Assembly (NCBI GenBank): GCA_036399695.1
Contig: DASWMP010000254.1
Coordinates: 1-21,025, forward strand
Reading direction: 5' to 3'
From: DASVEE01 sp036399695
GTDB lineage: Bacteria; Acidobacteriota; Thermoanaerobaculia; Gp7-AA8
Length of the DNA stretch: 21,025 bases
Shown here: one piece after another, positions 5,775 to 12,510 of the stretch
How the letters are laid out: every line of letters starts with the position of its first letter
How positions within the stretch are numbered: position 1 is the first letter of the stretch
Notes under the pieces: model-generated
What the model saw: only the letters and a program-made list of their open reading frames with translations
Told to the model about the DNA's origin: nothing
The model's database searches: none
Position numbers and translations under genes: made by a program

Positions 5775-7139
5775 ATGAAGTCGCACCCGGCGTTCGTTGC
5801 ATTCGTCCTGCTGCTGGCGTGCTCGACGCCCTCTACTCCACCCGCCGGGGCGCAGCTCGCACCTGCCGTGCCCGTCGCGCCACCGCCGGCCGAGCTGTCG
5901 ACGATCGTCGTCCCGATCCGCGCCAGCCTCGCACCACTCTCCGCCGAGCTCGAAACGCGCGTGCCGAAGACGTTCAGCGACAAGCGGCAGGAGCGCGGTC
6001 TCGACATCCGTTACGAAGTGGCCCGCGATCCCATCCGTCTGCAGATGATCGGCGCCGGCCTCCACGCCACCACGACCGCCCGCTACGCGCTCGAAGCGTG
6101 TCGCGGCCGCTTCCCCTGCGTCTCGTGCGGCTTCGGTGAAGCGCGGCGGGAAGCAGAGATCACGCTCCACTCCAAACTCGAGTGGGACGCGTCGTGGCGG
6201 ATGCGCTCGACAACCCGCGCGCTCCCTCTCGACTTCCCGCGCCGCTGTGAGCCCTTCGGCGTCGACGTCACCGACCGCCTCATCGCCCCCGCCGTCCGCG
6301 ACCAGCTCAACCAGATCGTGCAGACCATCGACCGCAACACCCCGTCGATGACGAACCTCCGCGGCGAGGCCACCAGGATCTGGAGCTCCCTGCAGACCCC
6401 TTCCGCCATTGCCGACCGCACCTGGCTCGTCCTGGAGCCCTCCGAGGTCGCACTCGCGCCCATCAGCGGCTCCGGGATGAACGTGACCAGCACCCTCACG
6501 CTCCGCGCCCGCACCCGTGTCGTCGTCGGCGAGCGGCCGGCCGTGACCCTCAAGCCGCTCCCGCCGCTCAGCACCAAGGCCCTGGCCGGCACCGGCATGC
6601 GCGTCCCGCTCGACGTCGAGCTGTCGTACGACGACGCCTCCCGCCTGGCCGCCGCCGAGCTGGTCGGCAAGACGTTTGAGAACGTCAAGGTCGAGGCCGT
6701 GCGCGTGCTGCCGTCCAAGGGCGGCAGGCTGCTGATCGAGGCCGACATCGATTACCGCGCCGGCGCCCTCAAGCGCTATCGCGGCCCCGTCTTCCTCGAA
6801 GGCACCCCACGCTACGACGCCGCCACCTCCAGCGTGATCGTCCCCGACCTCGAATTCGCCATCGACCGCGCCCGCGGCAACGCCTTCGTCCGCATCGCCG
6901 AGCGCCTGGCCCACGACACCCTCCGAGCCCGCCTCCGCGACCGCGCCCGCTTCTCCATCGGCCCCCGCCTCACCGCGCTGCGGGGAGACGTTGGCCACGC
7001 CCTCAACCGCACGTTAGCCCCCGGCGTCCAGCTCCGCGGCCGCGTCGACACCATCCAACCGGTCAGCGTGACCGCGCTGCCGAACGTGGTCTCGATCCGG
7101 GTGCTGGCCACCGGAGCCGCGGAAGTAGAGCTGAAGTAG
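5775..7139 (+). CDS. DUF4403 family lipoprotein
   Basis: This is a 454-aa exported protein. The N-terminus MKSHPAFVAFVLLLACS has a lipoprotein signal peptide with the lipidated Cys at residue 16. A Pro/Ala-rich spacer then leads into STIVVPIRASLAPLSAELETRVP, the typical opening of DUF4403 proteins. The body alternates amphipathic strands and helices (YEVARDPIRLQ, LHSKLEWDASWR, RLIAPAVRDQLNQIVQ, WLVLEPSEVALAPI), consistent with the lipid-binding-like fold proposed for this family. Full length matches the family. It probably sits on the periplasmic face of a membrane; its function is unknown. I chose ATG 5775 because it begins the lipoprotein signal; the longer frame upstream runs antisense to the Ig-repeat gene and apaG. 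No clear Shine-Dalgarno is seen. Confidence 0.87.
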   Translation: MKSHPAFVAFVLLLACSTPSTPPAGAQLAPAVPVAPPPAELSTIVVPIRASLAPLSAELETRVPKTFSDKRQERGLDIRYEVARDPIRLQMIGAGLHATTTARYALEACRGRFPCVSCGFGEARREAEITLHSKLEWDASWRMRSTTRALPLDFPRRCEPFGVDVTDRLIAPAVRDQLNQIVQTIDRNTPSMTNLRGEATRIWSSLQTPSAIADRTWLVLEPSEVALAPISGSGMNVTSTLTLRARTRVVVGERPAVTLKPLPPLSTKALAGTGMRVPLDVELSYDDASRLAAAELVGKTFENVKVEAVRVLPSKGGRLLIEADIDYRAGALKRYRGPVFLEGTPRYDAATSSVIVPDLEFAIDRARGNAFVRIAERLAHDTLRARLRDRARFSIGPRLTALRGDVGHALNRTLAPGVQLRGRVDTIQPVSVTALPNVVSIRVLATGAAEVELK

Positions 7140-7166
7140 CCACGGACGAAGGGCGACGCGAAGTAT

Positions 7167-7313
7167 GGAGTGCGGCAGCGACGTTTCATCAGCTGCCGCT
7201 TTCCCCCAGCCGCAGCGGCGAGCTGCGGCCCACGTGATGCACCGGGAGAGGCGGCAGCTCGCCGCTGCCGCTGTGTGAAAGCGGCAGCTGGTGAAGCGCC
7301 GCTGCCGCACTCC
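7167..7313. repeat. 147-nt nested palindrome with 23-nt periodicity (REP/BIME-like)
   Basis: Three perfect 14-bp stems are nested: 7167-7180 with 7300-7313, 7190-7203 with 7277-7290, and 7213-7226 with 7254-7267. They are separated by symmetric 9-nt segments that are themselves largely or partly complementary. The repeated core is GCGGCAGC/GCTGCCGC. The apex holds CACGTG. It lies between the convergent DUF4403 and M3 peptidase genes. The end GCCGCACTCC resembles the repeat at 1-51. Confidence 0.85.
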
Positions 7314-7366
7314 AAACGCTTCCGTCAGCGCACTGCGAGATGGCCTCTCCGGCGGTCCCGTGCTCC

Positions 7367-7380
7367 GGAAATCGGAAATC
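7367..7380. repeat. Heptamer repeat, locus E (two GGAAATC units)
   Basis: Two exact GGAAATC units lie 2 nt from the stop of the M3 peptidase gene. The flanking CCGGAAATCGGAAATCGC is shared, base for base, with the right arm of the locus at 10302-10464. The orientation relative to the neighbouring stop codon is the same at both places. Confidence 0.7.
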
Positions 7381-7382
7381 GC

Positions 7383-9320
7383 CTACTCCCCCCGAATGTG
7401 CGCAAAAAACGCATCACTCGACACCGGCCGCCCCAGGAACCGCTCCACCAGATCGCGCGCCGGCTCTTCGCTGCCGCGCCCGAGGATCATCTCGCGGAAG
7501 CGGCGGCCGGTCTCGTGGTTCATCAGGTCGGCGCCGAACGCCGTCACCAGATCCAGCGCGATCACCTTGGCCCACATGTAGCCGTAGTAACCGGCGGCGT
7601 AGCCGCTGGCGATGTGCTCGAACGTGCCCGGAAACTCGGTCCCCCGCACGTAGCCCATCGGCGTCTCCCCTTCCATCGCCGCCCACACTTCCACGCAGCG
7701 GCCCGGCTGCTCGCTCGAGAGCGCCATGTCGAACGCGGCGTACAGGAGCTGCCGGCCGTAGTCGATGCCGGCGCCGAACTTCTTCGCCGCCCGGAGGCGC
7801 TGCACCAGCGACTCGTCCACCTGCGGCCCGTCGCAATGCGCGGCCAGCAGTGACAGGCTCTCCATCCGGCTCGCCCACTCCTCGTACATCTGCGACGGCG
7901 CCTCGACGAAGTCCCGCTCCACGCTCGTCCCCGAGTGATGGAGGTAGTACGTCGACGACAGCACGCCGTGCAGCACGTGGCCGAACTCGTGGAGCAGCGT
8001 CTCGAGCTCGTCGTGCGTCAGCCCCTGGCGGTTGAAGTTCGTCACCAGGACGCTGATCGGCTTGCGCCCGGCGCGCTGGCTGACGCCGCGGACCGGCCAG
8101 GCCGCGGCATGCTTGTACTTGCCGTCGCGGGGATAAAGGTCGAGGTAGATCCCGCCGATGAACCGGCCGGTCGCCGCGTCCTTCACGTCGAGGTAGATCA
8201 CATCCTCGTGCCACACCGGCACGAGGGCGCGCTCGAAGCGGACGCCGTACAGCCGCTGGCTGATGTCCAGCATCCACTCGACCGTCGACGCCGTCGGGAA
8301 GTACTTGCGCAGCTCTTCCTGGTCGATCGCATACCGCCGCTCGCGCAGCCGCTCGCGGAAGAACGACACGTCCCAGCGCTCGATTTTCGCGTCCGGGTTG
8401 CCCGTCAGCTCCGCCTTGATCTGCGCCAGCTCCGCCAGATCGCGGATCTCCGCCTCGGTCACGACGCTGCGCACTTCATTGAGGAAGCCGGTGACGGTCT
8501 CGGGTGTCTCGACCATCCGCCGCTTCGTCACGTAATGCGCGTAGCTCGGCACGTCGTACAGGTCGGCAATCTCCTTACGGAGCGCGACGATTTCGTCCAT
8601 CACCTCGAGGTTCCGTGACGTGCCCCGGAGCGTATTCGCGATCCAGTAGCGCTTCCGCGCCTCCTCGTTCTTCGCGTTCATGAGGAACGGGACGTAGTCC
8701 GGGTAGTCGAACCCGACGACGATGTTCCCCTCCTCGTCATGCGGCACCCGGTCCAGATAGCTCTGCGGCAGCCCCTCGGTCTCGGCCGGGCTGAAGCGGA
8801 GGCGCGTCTCGTTCTCGCGGATGTTCTTCGCGTACTCCTGCCCCAGCTCCGTCAGCCGCTCCGAGATCTCGGCGAAGCGCTGCCGCTTCTCCGGCGGCAG
8901 CGAGACGCCGCTGTCCTCGAAGGATTCGAGCAGGTCCTTGCGGAACTGCTTCTCGGCCGTCGAGCGGGGCTCCACACGCCGCACCCGCTCGTAGAAGCGC
9001 TCGTTCTGGAAGACTTCCGTGATGAAGCTCGATTCCTGGACCAGCGCCAGGTCGGCCGCGTCGCGCACCATCTTGTCCGGATGGACGCTGTTGAGGAGCG
9101 AGATCGGCCCGAAGGCGTCCTCGAGGAGGATGCCGGCGTCGTCCCAGGCGTCGAGGACGTTCGCGGCGTCGGCCTCTTCGGCCGCCACGTTTTCAATGGA
9201 CGCGAGGATGTGGCGCGCCCGTTCCAGGGCGGCATTCGCGGAGTGCGTGACATCGTCCGCGCTCAGGATCGGGATGGTCGCCCGTTCCGGGGCGACCTCT
9301 CTGGTCAGGATCTCGGTCAT
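7383..9320 (-). CDS. M3 family zinc metallopeptidase (oligopeptidase A / thimet-like)
   Basis: This is a 645-aa cytoplasmic peptidase predicted to cut short peptides. The zinc site is visible: HEFGH at residues 444-448 supplies two His ligands and the catalytic Glu. E473 in DFVEAPSQ, 29 residues after the first His, is the third ligand, at the same spacing as in thimet oligopeptidase. SGTSVERDFVEAPSQMYEEWA and the tyrosine-rich YAAGYYGYMWAKVIALD near the C-terminus are typical substrate-cleft elements of M3. There is no signal peptide. The length is close to the M3A subfamily (about 650-700). It is divergent from the exported TPR gene across about 84 nt and convergent with the DUF4403 gene, with the nested palindrome in between. 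The exact subfamily (PrlC, Dcp or another) is not resolved. Confidence 0.93.
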   Translation of the reverse strand: MTEILTREVAPERATIPILSADDVTHSANAALERARHILASIENVAAEEADAANVLDAWDDAGILLEDAFGPISLLNSVHPDKMVRDAADLALVQESSFITEVFQNERFYERVRRVEPRSTAEKQFRKDLLESFEDSGVSLPPEKRQRFAEISERLTELGQEYAKNIRENETRLRFSPAETEGLPQSYLDRVPHDEEGNIVVGFDYPDYVPFLMNAKNEEARKRYWIANTLRGTSRNLEVMDEIVALRKEIADLYDVPSYAHYVTKRRMVETPETVTGFLNEVRSVVTEAEIRDLAELAQIKAELTGNPDAKIERWDVSFFRERLRERRYAIDQEELRKYFPTASTVEWMLDISQRLYGVRFERALVPVWHEDVIYLDVKDAATGRFIGGIYLDLYPRDGKYKHAAAWPVRGVSQRAGRKPISVLVTNFNRQGLTHDELETLLHEFGHVLHGVLSSTYYLHHSGTSVERDFVEAPSQMYEEWASRMESLSLLAAHCDGPQVDESLVQRLRAAKKFGAGIDYGRQLLYAAFDMALSSEQPGRCVEVWAAMEGETPMGYVRGTEFPGTFEHIASGYAAGYYGYMWAKVIALDLVTAFGADLMNHETGRRFREMILGRGSEEPARDLVERFLGRPVSSDAFFAHIRGE

Positions 9321-9404
9321 ACGAGCCGGCTATTTTATCGAAACCGAGTTCAGGAGCCACCCGTACAAGGAATGAACCAACTTCTGACTGACGGAGCCCC
9401 CTGC

Positions 9405-10289
9405 GTGACCCTGACGAAACGAGCGGTCGTTTTCTGCCTGTTGCTTGTCTTTTCTGCCGTGGCGATGCACGCCACCACCCCTGCCGAGCTCTTCGCGTCC
9501 GGCCGCGAAGCCTTCAAGAAAGGTGACCCCGCCAAGGCCGCCGATTTCTTCGAGAAGGCCGTCGCCGCGCAGCCGAACAATGCCGAGTACCACTACTGGC
9601 TGGGCAACGCCTACGGCAGCCTCGCCCAGAACGCCAACGTGCTCAAGCAGGCCGGCCTGGCGAAGAAGACGAAGGCGGCCTTCGAGCGCGCCGTCCAGCT
9701 CGACCCGAACCACATCGACGCCCGCTCCGGCCTCCTCGAGTACTACCTGCTGGCCCCCGGCTTCATGGGCGGCTCGGACGAGAAGGCGATGAACGAGGCC
9801 GCGGAGATCAAGAAGCGCAACGCCGGGCGCGGCCGCAACGCCTACGCCCGCATCTACTTCCACCAGAAGAAGCCCGAGCTCGCCCAGAAGATCTTCGTCG
9901 ACGCCGTCCGCGAGAACCCCGCCTCCGTCGAAGCCCACACCGACCTCGGCGTCTTCTACATCATCCAGAAGAACTACAAGAACGCCCAGCACGAGTTCGA
10001 GTACATCCTCGCCAACCTCGACCCCAACCACATGCCCGCCTACTTCCGCTTCGGCCAGCTCGCCGTCCTGTCCGAGAGCAACTACGCGAAAGGCGAGGAG
10101 TCGCTGAAGAAGTACCTCACCTACACCCCGAAGGAAAAAGAGCCCTCCACCGCCCGCGCCTGGTACTGGCTCGGCGGCATCTACGAGAAGGTGGGCCGGA
10201 AAGCCGAAGCCAAACAGGCCTACCAGACGTCCCTGAAGCTGACGCCCGGCGCAAAGGATGTGACCGAGGCGCTGAAGCGGGTGTCGTAG
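9405..10289 (+). CDS. Exported tetratricopeptide-repeat protein
   Basis: From the GTG at 9405 the product is 294 aa with a classical signal peptide (TLTKRAVVFCLLLVFSAVAMHA). TPR helices follow: PAELFASGREAFKKGDPAKA, FFEKAVAAQPNNAEYHYWLGNAYG, AFERAVQLDPNHIDARSGLL, IFVDAVRENPASVEAHTDLG, ARAWYWLGGIYEKVGRKAEA. TPR proteins are protein-protein scaffolds; the partner is unknown, and the location is the periplasm. I prefer this start because GGAG lies 8 nt upstream and the signal peptide then has a short basic N-terminus. An in-frame ATG at 9372 would add 11 residues, and its AAGGA is too close to the ATG. Lys/Tyr-rich text in residues 120-230 is normal for TPR solenoids. Confidence 0.85.
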   Translation: MTLTKRAVVFCLLLVFSAVAMHATTPAELFASGREAFKKGDPAKAADFFEKAVAAQPNNAEYHYWLGNAYGSLAQNANVLKQAGLAKKTKAAFERAVQLDPNHIDARSGLLEYYLLAPGFMGGSDEKAMNEAAEIKKRNAGRGRNAYARIYFHQKKPELAQKIFVDAVRENPASVEAHTDLGVFYIIQKNYKNAQHEFEYILANLDPNHMPAYFRFGQLAVLSESNYAKGEESLKKYLTYTPKEKEPSTARAWYWLGGIYEKVGRKAEAKQAYQTSLKLTPGAKDVTEALKRVS

Positions 10290-10301
10290 AGGGGGAGAGG
10301 C

Positions 10302-10464
10302 GATTTCCGATTTCCGATTTCCGATTTCCGGCTCTGCACGGTCGCGCCTCGCCACGCCCTCATCCGGGACCGCGGTGGCGCACACGGTTGGTCCTATAGG
10401 TCCTATAGGTCCTATAGGTCCCATAGGTCCCATCGTTCCCTGCGGAAACCGGAAATCGGAAATC
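10302..10464. repeat. Heptamer repeat inverted arms, locus D (GATTTCC/GGAAATC)
   Basis: The left arm has four exact GATTTCC units (10302-10329), beginning 12 nt after the stop of the TPR gene. The right arm has GGAAACC, GGAAATC and GGAAATC (10444-10464), ending 16 nt from the stop of the convergent gene. The 114-nt middle holds the 9-nt tandem repeat. No T tract is visible. Confidence 0.8.
10390..10433. repeat. Tandem 9-mer GGTCCTATA, nearly five copies
   Basis: GGTCCTATA occurs three times, then GGTCCCATA and a partial GGTCCCAT. The unit contains the palindrome CCTATAGG across each junction. It lies inside the inverted heptamer arms. Its translation as Gly-Pro-Ile repeats in some frames is a by-product of the 9-nt period. 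Confidence 0.85.
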
Positions 10465-10480
10465 GCGCCCGGACAATCCC

Positions 10481-10978
10481 TCACACCCGCTTCAACCGCT
10501 GCCCCCGCCTCCCCCGCCGCCGCACCGACACCGGTTCCCGCGTACAGGAAAACCCGCTGAACCCGATCACGATCACCGCCACCGGATCAAACAGCAACCG
10601 GTGCTCGTAGCGGCCGTCCACGACATCCAGCTCCTCTTCCACGATCTCCGACTCATCGTTCTCGACGATCGTCACGAGCTCACGATCCGACACGATCGTC
10701 GCATCCCCATACTCGATCCTGATGTGCTCGTAGCCGAGCCCGTCCCCGATCACCGCCCGCAGCGACACGACCGCCGCCGCCTCCTCGACGACCAGTTCGT
10801 GAACCCAGGCGTCATGAAGCGGACGCGTCTCACTATAGGTCCGCAATGCCGGCGGCAGCAGCGGCCGCACCGCGGGTGGTTCAAGGGTGAGTTGAGCGAC
10901 GGGGAGTACGAATGGGTCATCGATGCGTACGCGTCGCATCTCGGGCGTAAAGAACTGCATCGCCGCCGCTCGTCCCAC
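10481..10978 (-). CDS. Hypothetical protein, 165 aa, possible accessory/immunity gene
   Basis: The family is not recognised with certainty. The protein opens MGRAAAMQFFTPEMRRVRID. It has a central LHDAWVHELVVEEAAAVVSLRAV followed by IRIEYGDATIV, a beta-rich pattern reminiscent of small DUF4085-like or polymorphic-immunity proteins, with a basic Arg-rich tail. I chose the GTG at 10978 because GGGAGGA lies about 5 nt upstream; the next ATG (10960) has no Shine-Dalgarno. There is no signal peptide, so it is cytoplasmic. It is the last gene of the minus-strand RHS island, about 55 nt after the preceding small ORF, and is followed by the heptamer locus D. Confidence 0.55.
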   Translation of the reverse strand: MGRAAAMQFFTPEMRRVRIDDPFVLPVAQLTLEPPAVRPLLPPALRTYSETRPLHDAWVHELVVEEAAAVVSLRAVIGDGLGYEHIRIEYGDATIVSDRELVTIVENDESEIVEEELDVVDGRYEHRLLFDPVAVIVIGFSGFSCTREPVSVRRRGRRGQRLKRV

Positions 10979-11033
10979 TCGGTCCTCCCGCTGAGCGTCG
11001 ATGAACCGACGCGTCCTTCACTCACCAAAACCG

Positions 11034-11429
11034 TCAGCCCTGCGCGTCTCCCTGCTCGACCCAGGGCCTATAGTCCTGCACCTCACGGTGGCTCGCTGAA
11101 AACGGCCAGATATAGTAGCTCCGGAAAGTGAATCGCAGCGGAGCGTCATCGAGCAGCAGCTTGCTCGGGAGGTAATGCTCGACGGCGATTCCCTTTCTGC
11201 CGATGATCCGCTCGCACCGGACGACCGATTCGAGAAAGTCCGCAAGATCCTGCCTGAGCGCGTGCCGGTCTTGTTCATCCGCGAACGGCTCAGAGTTGCA
11301 GTACTCGGCGCCCAGTCCGAAGAAAAAACTGAAGCTGCCGGTATCGGAACCACGTCCCAAAGCAAACTCGAATGGACAGCGGTCGCCATTCTTGCTGACG
11401 AAGCTGCACACCAGAACGCCGTTCCGCAC
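11034..11429 (-). CDS. Hypothetical protein, 131 aa, probably the intact remainder of a decayed gene
   Basis: The product (VRNGVLVCSFVSKNGDRCPFEF onward) has a soluble alpha/beta look with GSFSFFFGLG and LRQDLADFLESVVRCERIIG. I recognise no family. The GTG at 11429 is the only likely start after the last in-frame stop, and it lacks a convincing Shine-Dalgarno. Sensible-looking residues (ERELLSPIFRIDEDLIGEASS) continue in frame upstream to a TGA at 11502-11504. This suggests the true N-terminus lay further up and the gene is broken. It lies downstream of the RHS tip and immunity gene, where orphan immunity genes often collect. The antisense frame at 11175-11717 looks less protein-like. Confidence 0.4.
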   Translation of the reverse strand: MRNGVLVCSFVSKNGDRCPFEFALGRGSDTGSFSFFFGLGAEYCNSEPFADEQDRHALRQDLADFLESVVRCERIIGRKGIAVEHYLPSKLLLDDAPLRFTFRSYYIWPFSASHREVQDYRPWVEQGDAQG

Positions 11430-11849
11430 GGAGACCGACGACGCCTCGCCGATCAGATCCTCATCGATTCGGAAGATCGGCGAGAGGAGCTCTCGTTCCC
11501 CTCATCCAACACGTTCCATAGTCTCGCGAGCACCCGTCCCCTCGTTTCTCACAGCGCGACCGAGCCCCATCTCATCACGATTTCCAACGATGCGCCAGAT
11601 CCAGACGCAGCACGTCCAGAAACCGGGGGGGCAACCCTAATCGCGCACCAGCAGCAACCAGCAATACTCCTGGATCTTCACAACCGGCGCCACACGCAAC
11701 GCGCAACGCGCCTATAGCTGCCGAGCGGATGAATGTCTCGGCGCGAGACAGCGCTGCAAGACCGAGGGAAGCGCGCGAGGAGTTTCGTCGGGCGTCAGCT
11801 CGTCAAGTTCCGCTTCAAGTCCTTGGAATCGATTGTCTTCCAAGATCAC
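11430..11849 (-). pseudogene. Decayed reading frame upstream of the 131-aa ORF
   Basis: From a GTG at 11849 one frame runs to the stop at 11034 with three in-frame stops: TAG (11712-11714), TAG (11637-11639) and TGA (11502-11504). The segment before the first stop reads VILEDNRFQGLEAELDEL onward, acidic and helix-like. Later pieces are VAPVVKIQEYCWLLLVRD and WIWRIVGNRDEMGLGRAV. It could be one degraded immunity-type gene, several fragments, or non-coding DNA that looks open because of GC bias. This is the only stretch over 300 nt in the right half without an intact gene. Confidence 0.3.
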
Positions 11850-11890
11850 CTAGTGGCTGCGTAAAGTGAGCCGCACCCACGCTGTGGCGA

Positions 11891-12502
11891 TCATCGATCC
11901 CTCACGTGCACTCCCGCGGTTGCTTCTCCTACCAACCTGCGCATTTCCATTTCCGAACACTGCCTCGAGAGAACCCGCAAGTACTCCGCACGCTCACCTC
12001 GGGAGAGCACCGTATGAAACCACTCGATCATTCGGCGCTCATTCGAACCGTCGTCTTCCCGGTCATCCTCCAGGAGGCTCATGGCTTCAGCCCACTTGCC
12101 GCATCCATCTGGAATAAAGACTGCGGTGTCACGGCCGGGCAACGTCCAAATCCAGTAAATCAGCTCTATTAGTTTTTCCTGAGTGTGGGCAAACCCAGAA
12201 ATCCACTGCCGTTCCTCTTTACGGCCGAAGAACCCACGGCGCATGAACGTCCGCGATCCGAGCGTCGTCCAACCACTTTGACGCCGCTCGTCCCATGCCG
12301 CCGGTAGCCATGGATAGAAAAGCACGAGCACCGTTTCCGCAGTGCCCCCCATCGCAGTAGCGAGCCTGCCAACGAACTCGGCGTCGTGTTCTGAAAAGGC
12401 AACATCCGTCACTCGGCGAGTCTTTCGGGTGACAAAACTTCCGACATGATATTCCCAGTACTCTACGGCGGATTCAGCGTGCACAACTGTTGAAATGAGC
12501 AT
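11891..12502 (-). CDS. Probable immunity protein for the RHS tip toxin
   Basis: This 203-aa cytoplasmic protein has no signal peptide, and I do not recognise its family. It opens MLISTVVHAESAVEYWEYHVG. It is rich in Trp, Arg and Glu, with VLVLFYPWLPAAWDERR, HTQEKLIELIYWIWTLPG and a helical C-terminus. The assignment rests on position: the ATG lies 8 nt after the stop of the RHS tip gene, the usual place for a cognate immunity gene, and it is not exported while the RHS proteins are. A longer frame from 12559 overlaps the toxin coding region. I prefer ATG 12502 although its Shine-Dalgarno (GAG) is weak. Base composition is lower in GC than the RHS shell, as in the toxin tip. Confidence 0.6.
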   Translation of the reverse strand: MLISTVVHAESAVEYWEYHVGSFVTRKTRRVTDVAFSEHDAEFVGRLATAMGGTAETVLVLFYPWLPAAWDERRQSGWTTLGSRTFMRRGFFGRKEERQWISGFAHTQEKLIELIYWIWTLPGRDTAVFIPDGCGKWAEAMSLLEDDREDDGSNERRMIEWFHTVLSRGERAEYLRVLSRQCSEMEMRRLVGEATAGVHVRDR

Positions 12503-12510
12503 TGTCAGTC

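Noticed and set aside
5682..6998. Minus-strand extension of the apaG frame
   Set aside because: It is antisense to DUF4403 coding sequence with low-complexity Gly/Ala/Asp text; ApaG is complete from 5681.
10390..10433. CRISPR-like array
   Set aside because: The 9-nt repeats have no spacers; a simple tandem repeat.
10375..10484. Collagen-like Gly-Pro-Ile repeats in both strands
   Set aside because: They come from the 9-nt tandem repeat read in phase; the surrounding frames are shadows of the TPR gene or lack homology.
11175..11717. 180-aa plus-strand frame
   Set aside because: It has no family pattern and runs against the direction of the island. The opposite strand has more protein-like text, though neither is certain.
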